64,000 nt of DNA from Bacillota bacterium (GCA_021846285.1 JAJZCB010000002.1:1-64000); one strand, 5' to 3'. Positions 54,301-62,224 are shown, counted from the first letter of the stretch. The notes: generated by a model not told the origin, from the sequence alone. A program made the numbers and translations.

Positions 54301-54514
54301 GATGCTTCGCCCATCGCGTCTCGAACAGCGTGTGGGAATGGCGACAAAGACCACGCGGAATGTCGGGGGAGTGGCGGCAAGAGGGGCGAAAGCAGCTGCG
54401 CGGCAGTTGAATCGCATGCCGACGGGCCGACAGTCCCGTGAGACGGTTCGGGTCACCGGCGAGACGGTGAGGAATAAGGCGAAAGGTATGGCGAAGGATT
54501 GGTTTCGAGGGTAG
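51392..54514 (+). CDS. VirB6/TrbL-like conjugation channel protein with winged-helix repeats
   Basis: 1040 residues from ATG 51392. Residues about 50-470 hold seven or eight hydrophobic helices, the layout of the VirB6/TrbL channel component. The cytosolic tail is charged and ends with long low-complexity stretches. Inside it are two repeats, about residues 609-666 and 718-773, whose pattern (A-V-x-W-x-x-G ... L-x-x-R-L-G-V ... L-L-G-x-M-x-x-x-G-V-V) is that of an FtsK-gamma-type winged helix. Such domains bind DNA in FtsK; here they could orient transfer DNA at the channel. The VirB6 call is from topology and context. Confidence 0.6.
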   Translation: MAASVLQQSSNQLLNWNHFLVVSPPSGFLNVGSALNGALTTIGNLFMGLGTFIWSVVSWLFQIALNPSFIMDPLFKDMANVYKFAYQAFFLPLLPLLAAAALLYLIYFYFRGKHAQMARVFASSALAVLIVLVGFFEFPVLFQIADTLAIGTTSAVMGMLESTLSGGQVTASNQAIGGLTNTYLQEPWQLMQFGFISSNPSQYGLYGGVTGTMFSTLASNLNQVDPSVTSAVLQEQFSTAYPNLITVANPQATAGSGLPSTMTVQGLATDVNGALVPDWRNVFYVYGGQNQESAIAKSFFVQGQQTVVGAANPSNTSGNLDENHFFNGTGNLVLIILAMITSCIPLAFALFTGAQLLWRELNFFFKLGQGIISLPFLMVPEAGPAHTKKWLGQAAGHLIERFGIGVYFAIAVGVGSLLEQVVTGLIVGNAELGMMISMLFLAFWYLSAFIYREKLFSMTVHPLAATVAQNSGIAGRGYARGLQQADERKQAIMEATKKERERREEERKHPKGTSQKRAKTIRPFQREQKATQPSSERKGGRAPKQYSGGNVPLSQEDWEKELAAMHTHDPVLQSISRDKERFDVGSAPVAAEASVHIEERRNDRGASSVIRYADAVTWAKGAGMLTHLSMKRGLGASDAQVSALMGQMSKDGVIRRDGHGFWRAAVPTNDEQVPDTAATNPLQDDTSTKDEASLNQGEAQPESAASMSNAEMHREGADSYNQAVSWVQGHGAATPFVLARRLGVEESAATTLLGRMQENGVVQRGVGQWWKAIPANSDEPERGAETVNAGGESIISTPDVSGNDLEELRVEKRSPIAEPLETIHHEASKGLEEPNRITPPQQVASSIDAQRASVSRQAIRPPGNAGVGNRATMQTPPATPSVVTNQQVGRLKQFTRAVGNTTVVAARSAPVQIAAEAAHVGVRVTKGTAKLAFKGGAATTMAAIRAMEWHSDRIGTPPGNETFTQEFKRRMLRPSRLEQRVGMATKTTRNVGGVAARGAKAAARQLNRMPTGRQSRETVRVTGETVRNKAKGMAKDWFRG

Positions 54515-54539
54515 GCGTTCCGAAAGGAGCGTCTGTTTT
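54514..54539 (+). terminator. Rho-independent terminator
   Basis: GGCGTTCC (54514-54521) and GGAGCGTC (54526-54533) pair around a GAAA loop; TGTTTT follows and leads into leader copy I. Confidence 0.75.
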
Positions 54540-54584
54540 GTCACCCATTCCCCCTATGAGTAAGAAAACCGAGGGGGAATTTTT
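54535..54584 (+). promoter_or_regulatory. GTCRCCC leader with RBS hairpin (copy I)
   Basis: T4 then GTCACCC (54540-54546). ATTCCCCCT (54547-54555) pairs perfectly with AGGGGGAAT (54572-54580), 9 bp. ATG 54585 follows. GGGGG is inside the stem. Confidence 0.75.
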
Positions 54585-54746
54585 ATGCTCTATGCCGTCG
54601 AAGGTACAGCCGATTTCTTTTTGGAAGTGGTCGCGAACAGCGAGGAAGAAGCGAGGCAACGGGTGCAAACGCTGATTTTGGAGAGGCTGGCCGACCTGTA
54701 CCATCCTCGCATCACCCGGATCGAGAGGGATGGGGTGGGGGAATGA
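54585..54746 (+). CDS. Small hypothetical protein
   Basis: 53 residues from ATG 54585 just after leader copy I; strand then helix (EEEARQRVQTLILERL). Its stop overlaps the next gene by ATGA. It may be a small partner of the membrane hydrolase downstream. Confidence 0.5.
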   Translation: MLYAVEGTADFFLEVVANSEEEARQRVQTLILERLADLYHPRITRIERDGVGE

Positions 54747-55384
54747 TCTATCGAACGCACCGCACATTTGCGTTGGCATTGACAGGCGCGGCGTTTTTGT
54801 TTGCTCAGGCCCCGATGGGCGCCTGGCAGACTTACGCGGCGCTTGGGGCGGCTTATATGGTGGCACCGTTCCCTGACCTGGACAAGAACGGAACGTGGAT
54901 CAGCCGGCGCACCCCGGTTGCCGATCGTTTTCTTTCCCTGTTCGGACATCGCACACTGACACACTCCTTGTTGTTCGCGGCGGGGGTAGGCGTCCTACTG
55001 GCGTTGCTCCGTGCGCCCGATTGGTTGCTGGTGGGCGTCATCTTGGGTTGGATCAGTCACCCGCTCATTGACCTGCTGAATCCGATGGGAGTTCACCTGT
55101 TGTGGCCGTTGCCGAAAAAGTTCTGGATTCGTTCTCCCTATGGTCTATTCACCACAGACACAGGTAGCGCAGGGGAAGAAATGATCCACTGGTGTTTGAA
55201 TGTGGTGTTCGCCCTCCTTTTGGCGATCATGGTGCTTCGTTACCTGGTGCTGGATCAGACGCATGTCTTTGCCTTCTTCCACTTGGAAGGCATGGCGTCC
55301 TATTGGATAAACCGCTTGACCGGATGGTCTGTACAGCCCTGGATACGTCATGCATTGCGAAGCCTGGGGGTGGGGGCGTGGTGA
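54743..55384 (+). CDS. Membrane-bound metal-dependent hydrolase (YdjM/DUF457 family)
   Basis: 213 residues with four to five membrane helices. Family signature metal-binding motifs are present: FPDLDKNGT, FGHRTLTHS near residue 68 and ISHPLIDLLNPMGV near 106. YdjM-type proteins are metal-dependent hydrolases of unknown substrate. It overlaps its two neighbours. Confidence 0.85.
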   Translation: MIYRTHRTFALALTGAAFLFAQAPMGAWQTYAALGAAYMVAPFPDLDKNGTWISRRTPVADRFLSLFGHRTLTHSLLFAAGVGVLLALLRAPDWLLVGVILGWISHPLIDLLNPMGVHLLWPLPKKFWIRSPYGLFTTDTGSAGEEMIHWCLNVVFALLLAIMVLRYLVLDQTHVFAFFHLEGMASYWINRLTGWSVQPWIRHALRSLGVGAW

Positions 55385-55773
55385 TTTTTTCAATGATAAG
55401 GAATGCCTCACTTAGTGTTCTTGCGGTACTATTCACGGTATTTGCGATTAGCGGATTCCACGACATGATTTTTATGACGGCTGATCGCGAAGTCTATTGG
55501 AGCTATGTAGAGTTTCTGTTCCTATTTTGCTTTATCGTGTACGCTGCATTGGCCGTTTGGATAAAGAAAAGAAGCACGCCGGTCAAGGATATACTCGATG
55601 CTCTGCTCTATTCTTTGGCCGTTCCTCCTGCGCAAATTGGTTTCGTGTTTTGGGTTGGAAACAAGCCAATTTGGATTGCTCAATTGATTGCATTTGCATT
55701 CGTTGTATATGCACTGATCATGTTGATACCGCTACGTTGGTGGAAGGGTTGGTATCAAAGGATTCAGCGCTGA
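55381..55773 (+). CDS. Hypothetical membrane protein
   Basis: 130 residues from GTG 55381, which overlaps the hydrolase stop. Four hydrophobic helices separated by short loops, basic residues at the C-terminus. No family recognised. Confidence 0.5.
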   Translation: MIFSMIRNASLSVLAVLFTVFAISGFHDMIFMTADREVYWSYVEFLFLFCFIVYAALAVWIKKRSTPVKDILDALLYSLAVPPAQIGFVFWVGNKPIWIAQLIAFAFVVYALIMLIPLRWWKGWYQRIQR

Positions 55774-55787
55774 AAGGAGGGATGGTC

Positions 55788-56153
55788 TTGGATAACAAGG
55801 ACGGATGTGCTCGCTGTGGCGCCGCAGATGCAGAGTTGTACAAGTGGACGCATGTGTCAATCGACGCGGACGGAACAAGTTGGCTATGCGAATCGTGTTT
55901 TCGGGATGTTCTCGTCAGGCAACGCGCGACGGTTGAGAAGAACACAATCGTTCTTCAATCCCTCAAAAAAAGAGGGATGCTGGCTGATGCCTTCGCCGCT
56001 GTAGGGTTTGCGGTGCTGTTGGTATTGATCATGCTGTTTCTGCTTGTGCCAGCTTGGCCCTATAATCCAGCCGCTCCGAGCGGCCCGTATATTATACAAC
56101 CGCCACCTGGCGTTGCTCCAAACTATTCACCCATCATTTCGGGATCGCCGTAG
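55788..56153 (+). CDS. Zinc-ribbon membrane protein, first of three paralogs
   Basis: 121 residues from TTG 55788, GGAGGG seven bases upstream. N-terminal zinc ribbon CARC ... CESC (residues 6-36), a helical linker with TVEKNTIVLQSL, then one membrane helix (about residues 74-92) and a Pro-rich tail. Close paralogs follow at 56272 and 56711. Function unknown; cytosolic ribbon with outside tail. Confidence 0.6.
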   Translation: MDNKDGCARCGAADAELYKWTHVSIDADGTSWLCESCFRDVLVRQRATVEKNTIVLQSLKKRGMLADAFAAVGFAVLLVLIMLFLLVPAWPYNPAAPSGPYIIQPPPGVAPNYSPIISGSP

Positions 56154-56198
56154 ATGAGTGGAATCGAACCATCCGGGGCGTTTCGAACGAGAGCCCCC

Positions 56199-56249
56199 TA
56201 CTGGAAGCCAGAGCACGGGCCGAATTGACGCAGTGGGAACCGGTTGAAC
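56199..56249 (+). repeat. Repeat shared with the start of the XRE gene at 57.1 kb
   Basis: A stretch starting CTACTGGAAGCCAGAGCACG resembles 57109-57160 (about 80 percent identical by eye). At 57.1 kb it encodes the first helix of an XRE domain; here it is a leftover between two paralogous genes, which implies that paralog and XRE were duplicated together. Confidence 0.5.
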
Positions 56250-56271
56250 GTTATCATCGAAAGGAGAGAGG

Positions 56272-56640
56272 ATGGTGCACAACAAGGTAGATTCCTGCTG
56301 TGCCCGCTGCGGTGCTGCCGGAGAGTTATGCAAGTGGATAAGCGTATCGATCGATGCGGACGAAGTGGTTTGGCTGTGCCAACCGTGTTTTCAGCATGCG
56401 CTCGACAGGCAACGCACGACGGTTGAGAAGAACACAATCGTTCTTCAATCCCTCAGAATCAGAAAAAGAAGGATGATGGCTGATGGCTTCGTCGTTGCAG
56501 GGTTTGCGGCGCTGGCATTGATCATGCTGTTTCTGCTTGCGACGGCTTGGCCGAACTATCAGAATAACGGCCCTGGTCCGTACTACTTTCCGCTCAATCC
56601 TGGATACAGTCCCACGAACGGGAGCACTCCCTCGCCATGA
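56272..56640 (+). CDS. Zinc-ribbon membrane protein, second paralog
   Basis: 122 residues. Ribbon CARC and CQPC, linker TTVEKNTIVLQSL identical to the first copy, one membrane helix, Pro/Asn-rich tail. AAAGGAGAGAGG precedes the ATG. Tandem duplicate of the gene at 55788. Confidence 0.6.
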   Translation: MVHNKVDSCCARCGAAGELCKWISVSIDADEVVWLCQPCFQHALDRQRTTVEKNTIVLQSLRIRKRRMMADGFVVAGFAALALIMLFLLATAWPNYQNNGPGPYYFPLNPGYSPTNGSTPSP

Positions 56641-56710
56641 CAGGGCCCACACTGCTGAATACCAGGATGTAGGTTGACCGAATTATCGGTTGGTGAAAGG
56701 GGAGAGATCC

Positions 56711-57061
56711 TTGAATAACGAGGTTGGTTCCGGTTGCGGTTGCTGCGGGTCTGCGGACGGAGATCTGTACAAATGGACGTATGTATCAACCAAGGCGGAT
56801 GAGGTGGTTTGGCTGTGCCAACCGTGTTATCGAGACGTGCTCAACAGGCAACTGTTAGCGTCCGACGAGATCATAAACTGGATTGAATCCGCAAATTCGA
56901 CGGTTGGCAAGGCGGCAAAAACAAATGTTTGGTTGAGAACTGGCTACTTAATCGCGACACTGGCGGCACTTGTATCGATCCTGTTGCCTTTATCCTGGGT
57001 GCTTTGGCCGCACTGCCCCTGTGGAGGCCCAGTAGGTCCGTACATCCCAGAAAATCCATGA
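56711..57061 (+). CDS. Zinc-ribbon membrane protein, third paralog
   Basis: 116 residues from TTG 56711 with AAAGGGGAGAG upstream. Ribbon CGCCGS ... CQPC; the linker has diverged (SDEIINWIES); one or two membrane helices. Its stop overlaps the start of an XRE-type gene (ATGA). Confidence 0.55.
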   Translation: MNNEVGSGCGCCGSADGDLYKWTYVSTKADEVVWLCQPCYRDVLNRQLLASDEIINWIESANSTVGKAAKTNVWLRTGYLIATLAALVSILLPLSWVLWPHCPCGGPVGPYIPENP

Positions 57062-57738
57062 AACCCGTAACAGGAAGTGAGCGGGGGTCGTGTTCATCAC
57101 GGGTCACACTGCTGGAGGCCAGAGCACAGGCTGGATTGACGCAACGGGAACTGGCTGAACAAAGCGGCGTCTCGCGGACAGCCGCCGCGCGCATGGAGAC
57201 CACGTCTTGGTGGGTCACGTCAAGAAAGTGGGAACGCAAGGCGGCGGTGTTGGGGGTATCAGCAGAGGTATTGTTGCCGCTAACACAAGCGTCGCGCCGC
57301 CTACAGACGAAGAACGGTTGCGTGCCCTGTACGAACGGGGAGTTTCGTGGGTGGAGATCGAGACGGAGTTTCCGGGCAGGGATCAGAAAACGCTGCGGGC
57401 CTATGCGAAAAAGCAGGGGTGGCGATCTCCGCGTTGCCGCCCCCTTCGCGATCAAACAACACGGAACCCGCGGCGTGGCCGGCAGCTGCCAGGCGCTTCT
57501 TTTTTCTGCTTGTTTACGGGGTCGAACTGCTACGGGAACGGCGTGCGGGATACCCATGCATCCGACTTGTGGAATAGGCGCTGTCCGAGGCGCGGGCGAC
57601 AAAGACGCAGTGTATGACAATGGAGGTGCCGGGTTTGAACAAGTCGCTAGACGAGCTGCGGGCAGCCGCGCTCGTGAAGATCGAACAGCAGAGACAAACG
57701 TTGGGCCGACAGGCGGTAAGGCGTTGGGCCGTGGGTGA
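57058..57738 (+). CDS. XRE helix-turn-helix protein (C-terminal frame uncertain)
   Basis: From ATG 57058 a helix-turn-helix is clear: LEARAQAGLTQRELAEQSGV, then SRTAAARME. After about 75 residues the sequence becomes Arg-rich and unlike a protein, and another frame (57207) takes over, so the gene may end or be shifted near 57300. Confidence 0.45.
   Translation: MKPVTGSERGSCSSRVTLLEARAQAGLTQRELAEQSGVSRTAAARMETTSWWVTSRKWERKAAVLGVSAEVLLPLTQASRRLQTKNGCVPCTNGEFRGWRSRRSFRAGIRKRCGPMRKSRGGDLRVAAPFAIKQHGTRGVAGSCQALLFSACLRGRTATGTACGIPMHPTCGIGAVRGAGDKDAVYDNGGAGFEQVARRAAGSRAREDRTAETNVGPTGGKALGRG
57207..57617 (+). CDS. Helix-turn-helix-like protein
   Basis: 136 residues. Residues 32-72 (DEERLRALYERGVSWVEIET and onward, KTLRAYAKKQGWR) look like a homeodomain-like helix-turn-helix. 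It overlaps the XRE frame; the first 30 residues are Gly/Val-rich and may not be translated. The tail is Arg-rich. Confidence 0.4.
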   Translation: MVGHVKKVGTQGGGVGGISRGIVAANTSVAPPTDEERLRALYERGVSWVEIETEFPGRDQKTLRAYAKKQGWRSPRCRPLRDQTTRNPRRGRQLPGASFFCLFTGSNCYGNGVRDTHASDLWNRRCPRRGRQRRSV

Positions 57739-57958
57739 CAAAGTGTGCGCGACGTTTGCGACCACGGCGGGTGGACACCAGAAGGGGATTCGTGAGGGCG
57801 TTGTGGTCTACACGTCGCCTCGTTTTGTGGTGGTGGAGTTCGAACGTTACAGGGAATCGTATGCCCCCTGGGATGTGTGGGCGCCAACCGAAGAACCACC
57901 CGGATGGGTCAAGAACAAACTCGGTCGTGACGGGGAGATCGAAACCGAGGTTCGATAG
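57635..57958 (+). CDS. Hypothetical protein
   Basis: 107 residues from TTG 57635, GGAGG nine bases upstream. A helical N-terminus (LDELRAAALVKIEQQRQTL) and a strand-rich second half VGDKVCATF ... VVVYTSPRFVVVEF, like a small SH3-type fold. No family recognised. Confidence 0.5.
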   Translation: MNKSLDELRAAALVKIEQQRQTLGRQAVRRWAVGDKVCATFATTAGGHQKGIREGVVVYTSPRFVVVEFERYRESYAPWDVWAPTEEPPGWVKNKLGRDGEIETEVR

Positions 57959-57972
57959 AAAGGGGTGGAGTT

Positions 57973-58773
57973 ATGCCGGGCGAACTATTCCACTTACCTG
58001 TTAGTTTTCAGTGGCGTGAAGGCGGTATTTACGGGGAAATGAAGCGCAAGGAATCCTTGACTGGAGATGTGTACTCTCTCGATTCAAGCGGGGAGAAACA
58101 ACATCTTCCAACGAAGAACGGTAAGCCGACAACAAGGTTAAAGCGGCCTGCGATGAGTCCTGATCTGCGAGTCAGATGGTGTTCGGCATACGTCAAAATC
58201 GACGTGTTCCGACGAGTTCTGAACAATCATCCGAACTGTCAAGGAACATCTCAACAACCTGCGAAAATCCTGGTCATATCGGGCGAGAGACGCGAGGAGT
58301 CAGCGAATCACGCTCGATACCCGGTGGCAGAAATACACGCCTGCAATTCTCGTAACCGCATCGTACACGCATGGCGACCAGCGATCGACTCGAACGAGAG
58401 GCAGATTTGGGATGCGTTTGAGAAACGAAAAATTCTGCCTCATCCCGCTTACCTGCTCGGCTGGAATCGCACCAGTTGTTTGGGATGCATCTTCTCGACT
58501 CCGGACTTGTGGGCAATGATGCGCGAGTTTGCACCGGGGCGGTTTTCAAGGATGGTAGGGGTTGAAAAAGAGTTACATCACACCGTGGATCCAAAGATGG
58601 ATCTGACGGCTAAGGCAAATCAAGGATCGTTGAAACGATTGCCTACAGACGCTCGGACAAGCCGATGGGCGCAACTGGCACTACATCGCAATTTCAATGT
58701 GGATGATCTGAGAGTTGAGCGTTGGGAGTTACCCACCGGTGCATTTCGCGGCTTTGCAGACGGCCCATCGTAG
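57973..58773 (+). CDS. Truncated PAPS reductase-like paralog without P-loop
   Basis: 266 residues, colinear with residues 90-351 of the protein at 14312 and highly similar (VSFQW, GIYGEM, WCSAYVK, CLGCIFS and SLKRLPTDARTS are shared). The first 90 residues with the SGGKDS P-loop are absent. It has its own AAGGGGTGGAG and ATG, so it can be translated, but it cannot bind ATP in the normal way. Either a dead copy or a regulatory partner. Confidence 0.7.
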   Translation: MPGELFHLPVSFQWREGGIYGEMKRKESLTGDVYSLDSSGEKQHLPTKNGKPTTRLKRPAMSPDLRVRWCSAYVKIDVFRRVLNNHPNCQGTSQQPAKILVISGERREESANHARYPVAEIHACNSRNRIVHAWRPAIDSNERQIWDAFEKRKILPHPAYLLGWNRTSCLGCIFSTPDLWAMMREFAPGRFSRMVGVEKELHHTVDPKMDLTAKANQGSLKRLPTDARTSRWAQLALHRNFNVDDLRVERWELPTGAFRGFADGPS

Positions 58774-58820
58774 CCTATGTCAACAAACAGGTTGGCAGCG
58801 CATCAGAACGGAGGCGTCGA

Positions 58821-59351
58821 GTGAACAATTGTAGCAGAAACCTAATGACAGCGGCCTTTGCAATTCACACCCTTTTGACGCCGCTGGGGTTCTCAGAAAT
58901 CCCCGTCGTTCCGTTTTCTCCACCAGTGGCGGCCATGACGGCTCCGGTTCCGCCGTCTCCTGTCGGTTGGCGTTGGATCAGGGTTCGCCGCCATCGTCGC
59001 CTCCGTCCCCCGATACACCTGTCAGCGAAGGCAGAAGCGATTCGCGCGATTCGGGCGGCGCTTTTCATCACCCATAAGCCGCGAAGCTGGATTCATTCGC
59101 TGGAGTGGTTGGCGTTTCGGGAGAGCACTTATAATCCCCGCGCCATTGCGTATGAAGGGGTTGGAAATCAGACGGCACAAGGGTTGTTCCAGGTGCTCCC
59201 AACCACGTTTGCGGCGCACGCGTTGCCTGACCTGCGCAACATCTGGAACCCGGTCGATAATACGGTTGCGGCGATCCGCTATATTGCCGGGCGGTACGGA
59301 ACGCCGCAGGCCATTCCGGGGGTGGGAACAGCCAATTACAGCGGATATTGA
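58821..59351 (+). CDS. Lytic transglycosylase (VirB1-like)
   Basis: 176 residues from GTG 58821, GGAGGCG upstream. Residues 1-30 resemble a secretion signal; after a Pro/Arg-rich linker the SLT-type domain holds the catalytic Glu in WLAFRESTYNP, then AQGLFQVLPTTF and AAIRYIAGRYG. It would cleave peptidoglycan glycan strands and open a path for the transfer channel. Confidence 0.8.
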   Translation: MNNCSRNLMTAAFAIHTLLTPLGFSEIPVVPFSPPVAAMTAPVPPSPVGWRWIRVRRHRRLRPPIHLSAKAEAIRAIRAALFITHKPRSWIHSLEWLAFRESTYNPRAIAYEGVGNQTAQGLFQVLPTTFAAHALPDLRNIWNPVDNTVAAIRYIAGRYGTPQAIPGVGTANYSGY

Positions 59352-59499
59352 GGAGGGATTCCAACGGAAACGTACGCGCGGCGGTGGGCATGTTCCTGGA
59401 GATAGGCATGCGCGTCAAACGCAGCAAGAAAATCCGCAAACGTGCGGCATAGTTTGTCCGCCATTCCCATCCGTGAGACGAAAAAGGAGTGTTCAACCA

Positions 59500-61020
59500 A
59501 TGAACAAGAAACTCACAACAAGCTCAATAATAGCGGTTCTGGCGCTGACCGGCTGCGGAACCGTCGTGGCTCAACCCGCTCCAGGATACACTGCGCCAAG
59601 AGTCATCGGAATTGGATTGGCAGAACATACCCCTACCTTGGCGTCCAATTCCGGAATGGGCCCAACGCAAATCATCGATCAGGCTATCGGCCGCGGGCTG
59701 GTCAACTATCGCCCGTCCAAGAACCAGATTGTGCCCGCTCTGGCCCAGTATTGGGTCGTCAATCAGACCGGAACGGTGTTTGCGTTCTTTTTGCGCCCAC
59801 ATCTCCGGTTCAGCGACGGAACGCCGGTGACGGCCAAGGATGTTGCGGATTTTTACAAGTGGGAGATGGCTCACGACCAGGCCATGCCGCCGCTGTTTAC
59901 CACCATCAAGAGCATCGTGTACAAGGGGAACAACGAAGTGGTTTTCATGCTGAATCAGCCGGATGGCACGTTTCTCAGCAAGCTGGCTGACTCAAACCTG
60001 TTCATCGAGAAGATCTCGTTGATTCTAAAAGAGGGCAAGAAGTACGGCGCTTACGGGGAACCCATCGTCGGCACCGGCCCGTATCGTTTGGTTTCATTCG
60101 GGAAGGACTGGATCGTCACCAAGGTGAACCCTTACTACTACGGCGCCAAGCCGACGTTTCGAAGCGTTCGCTACTTCAACCATTCAATGGCCAAAGACGC
60201 TACGCTCATTAAAAAGAGTTTGCTGCAGTTTTCCCCGGTGAACACGCCAAACGGATGGGGGCCGCAGTATACCGTGACCAATGGGGGCGGACCGGGAATT
60301 ATCACGACCACTGACAGCCCATCGTGGTTTGCGATTAACATGACAAACAAAACGATGGCGAACGTGAAATTGCGTGAGGCGTTGGCGCTGTCGGTCAACA
60401 AAAACGAGGTCGTTCCGCATTTTGTGACCCCCGGCTTTCCCAGCGACTTCATGGTGCCCTCGCCTATTCCGGGGTTCGGGTTTGAGAAGCAAGGCGGCGC
60501 CCTGTACAACTTGGCAAAGGCCAGGACTCTCTTGAAAAAAGCGGGCTATCCAAACGGAAAAGGGCTGACATTGACCATCGGGATCAACGATTTTGCGCCC
60601 AGTTTCGTGGCGGACTGCGAAATCTACGCGCGCAACTGGCAAACGAACCTGGGAATCCACGTCGTGTTTGACGTGCAGCACAATCAGGGTGCGTACTACA
60701 CAAATCCTCAAAAACTGGACATGATGGCGATGGGCTGGGGTATGGACTTTAACGACGCGGGTGATTTGCTTGATGCTGCGGTTCTGCCAGCGGGGGTCGT
60801 TGATGTGGGCTATTATGACAACACCCAAGTGACGGCTTTGTTGAACCAGGCCAACCGCACCCTGAACTTCAATCTGCACAATCAGTTGTACGTGAAAGCA
60901 CAGCAAATCGCCCTGTTCAAAGACTGGGCGTATATCCCGTACGTGCAGTACACGATCAAATCCGTATTCAATAAGCACTTTGATTTTCACGCCAACGTTA
61001 ACCACTCAACTGTGAACTAG
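59500..61020 (+). CDS. Peptide ABC transporter substrate-binding lipoprotein (OppA family)
   Basis: 506 residues. Lipobox LALTGC with the lipid-modified Cys at residue 19. The SBP family 5 fold is visible: LRPHLRFSDGTPVTAKDV, VGTGPYRLVSFGKDW, LREALALSVNKNEVV and the ending region PYVQYTIK. It binds oligopeptides on the cell surface; the partner permease is not in the window, so it would use the host Opp system. In enterococcal pheromone plasmids a similar lipoprotein (PrgZ) imports the mating signal. Confidence 0.85.
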   Translation: MNKKLTTSSIIAVLALTGCGTVVAQPAPGYTAPRVIGIGLAEHTPTLASNSGMGPTQIIDQAIGRGLVNYRPSKNQIVPALAQYWVVNQTGTVFAFFLRPHLRFSDGTPVTAKDVADFYKWEMAHDQAMPPLFTTIKSIVYKGNNEVVFMLNQPDGTFLSKLADSNLFIEKISLILKEGKKYGAYGEPIVGTGPYRLVSFGKDWIVTKVNPYYYGAKPTFRSVRYFNHSMAKDATLIKKSLLQFSPVNTPNGWGPQYTVTNGGGPGIITTTDSPSWFAINMTNKTMANVKLREALALSVNKNEVVPHFVTPGFPSDFMVPSPIPGFGFEKQGGALYNLAKARTLLKKAGYPNGKGLTLTIGINDFAPSFVADCEIYARNWQTNLGIHVVFDVQHNQGAYYTNPQKLDMMAMGWGMDFNDAGDLLDAAVLPAGVVDVGYYDNTQVTALLNQANRTLNFNLHNQLYVKAQQIALFKDWAYIPYVQYTIKSVFNKHFDFHANVNHSTVN

Positions 61021-61047
61021 GTTGCCGGCGAGGGGAGGAGGATTACC

Positions 61048-62190
61048 ATGTGCAGACGGATCGGAAACTCCAGTCTTAAACATCAAATTGTGGTGGTGGG
61101 GTCGGCGGTGCTGGTGCTGTTCACGGCAATGCTGTCATTGTCGTTTCACAACATTGGGCAGGAGGAGCGGTTTCAGAACACGATGGTCGATCAATACCTC
61201 CCGGTCGTCGAGACCGCCCGGCAGATCCAATTCCTGATTCAAAACGAGCAGCAATACATCGGCAATTTCTTCTACGAGCGCGACTATATGTACTTGCAGG
61301 AGGCGCAGCAAAACACCGCCGCCATCACCGCCGCCATGAATCAGGTGCGAGGTCAAATCCAAAGCATCGGCCGGCGCGAATTGATGACGGATTTGCAAGC
61401 GATGGAGAGCGATTTTGCCATCCTGAAGCGGCCGATTCGACAGATCATGCAGATTGATGCGTACAACGTGAACAACACCAATCCGCTTTATGGGGAAGCA
61501 CAGGGGATGCTAACAACATTCACTGTGGATTCAGGCATCTTATCGAATCAGGCTCTGGCGGTATTCGAGACGCAAAAACACCTGTTTAGTTTAAAGGTTC
61601 ATGTCCTGCAAACAATTCTGGTGATCGCGTCCATCGTGTTTAGCGTCGCCATTTTGCTGTTCTCGTACCTGATCTTTCGACTCCTGGGGCGACTCGAGCT
61701 GAAAGGGCAAATTGATGAACTCACGGGGCTGTACAACAAGCGGTTTCTGCGTGAGACGCTGAACGCCTTTGTCGAGCGACAACAGACGTTTGGAATCATC
61801 ATGATTGACCTGGACCACTTTAAAACGGTCAACGATGAGCACGGACACGCGGTCGGTGACGCGGTGTTGAGGCATCTGGCCGTTGTTCTCAAAAATTCGA
61901 TTCGCGGGGGGGATTTTCCCTGTCGCTTCGGTGGGGAGGAATTCATTTTGATCTTACCCGTCACTTCCTTGTCTGTGCTCGCGACAGCCGCAGAGCGGAT
62001 CCGAAAAGCCGTGGAGCATACGGCCTTTCCAACTGTCTTGCGCAAAACTTGCAGTGTGGGCTACGGGATATGGGAAAAGGGAGAGGCGGTGGATGAGCTC
62101 ATCACGCGAGTCGACGACGCCCTATACCGCGCAAAGAATAACGGCCGAAACCGTGTGGAGGCCAGCGCTCATTCAAAACAGAACGATTAA
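61048..62190 (+). CDS. Membrane diguanylate cyclase with extracellular four-helix sensor
   Basis: 380 residues. Helix at 13-30, an extracellular helical sensor of about 150 residues, second helix near 187-208, then a GGDEF domain with the active-site motif GGEEF at about 295 and an inhibitory RGGD (RxxD) five residues before it. It makes cyclic di-GMP from GTP. GAGGGGAGGAGG upstream. Carriage on the element suggests it shifts the host toward a surface-attached state. Confidence 0.9.
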   Translation: MCRRIGNSSLKHQIVVVGSAVLVLFTAMLSLSFHNIGQEERFQNTMVDQYLPVVETARQIQFLIQNEQQYIGNFFYERDYMYLQEAQQNTAAITAAMNQVRGQIQSIGRRELMTDLQAMESDFAILKRPIRQIMQIDAYNVNNTNPLYGEAQGMLTTFTVDSGILSNQALAVFETQKHLFSLKVHVLQTILVIASIVFSVAILLFSYLIFRLLGRLELKGQIDELTGLYNKRFLRETLNAFVERQQTFGIIMIDLDHFKTVNDEHGHAVGDAVLRHLAVVLKNSIRGGDFPCRFGGEEFILILPVTSLSVLATAAERIRKAVEHTAFPTVLRKTCSVGYGIWEKGEAVDELITRVDDALYRAKNNGRNRVEASAHSKQND

Positions 62191-62224
62191 CGGAACGTCA
62201 CTTTCTGTCGTTGGGAAAACAGAC

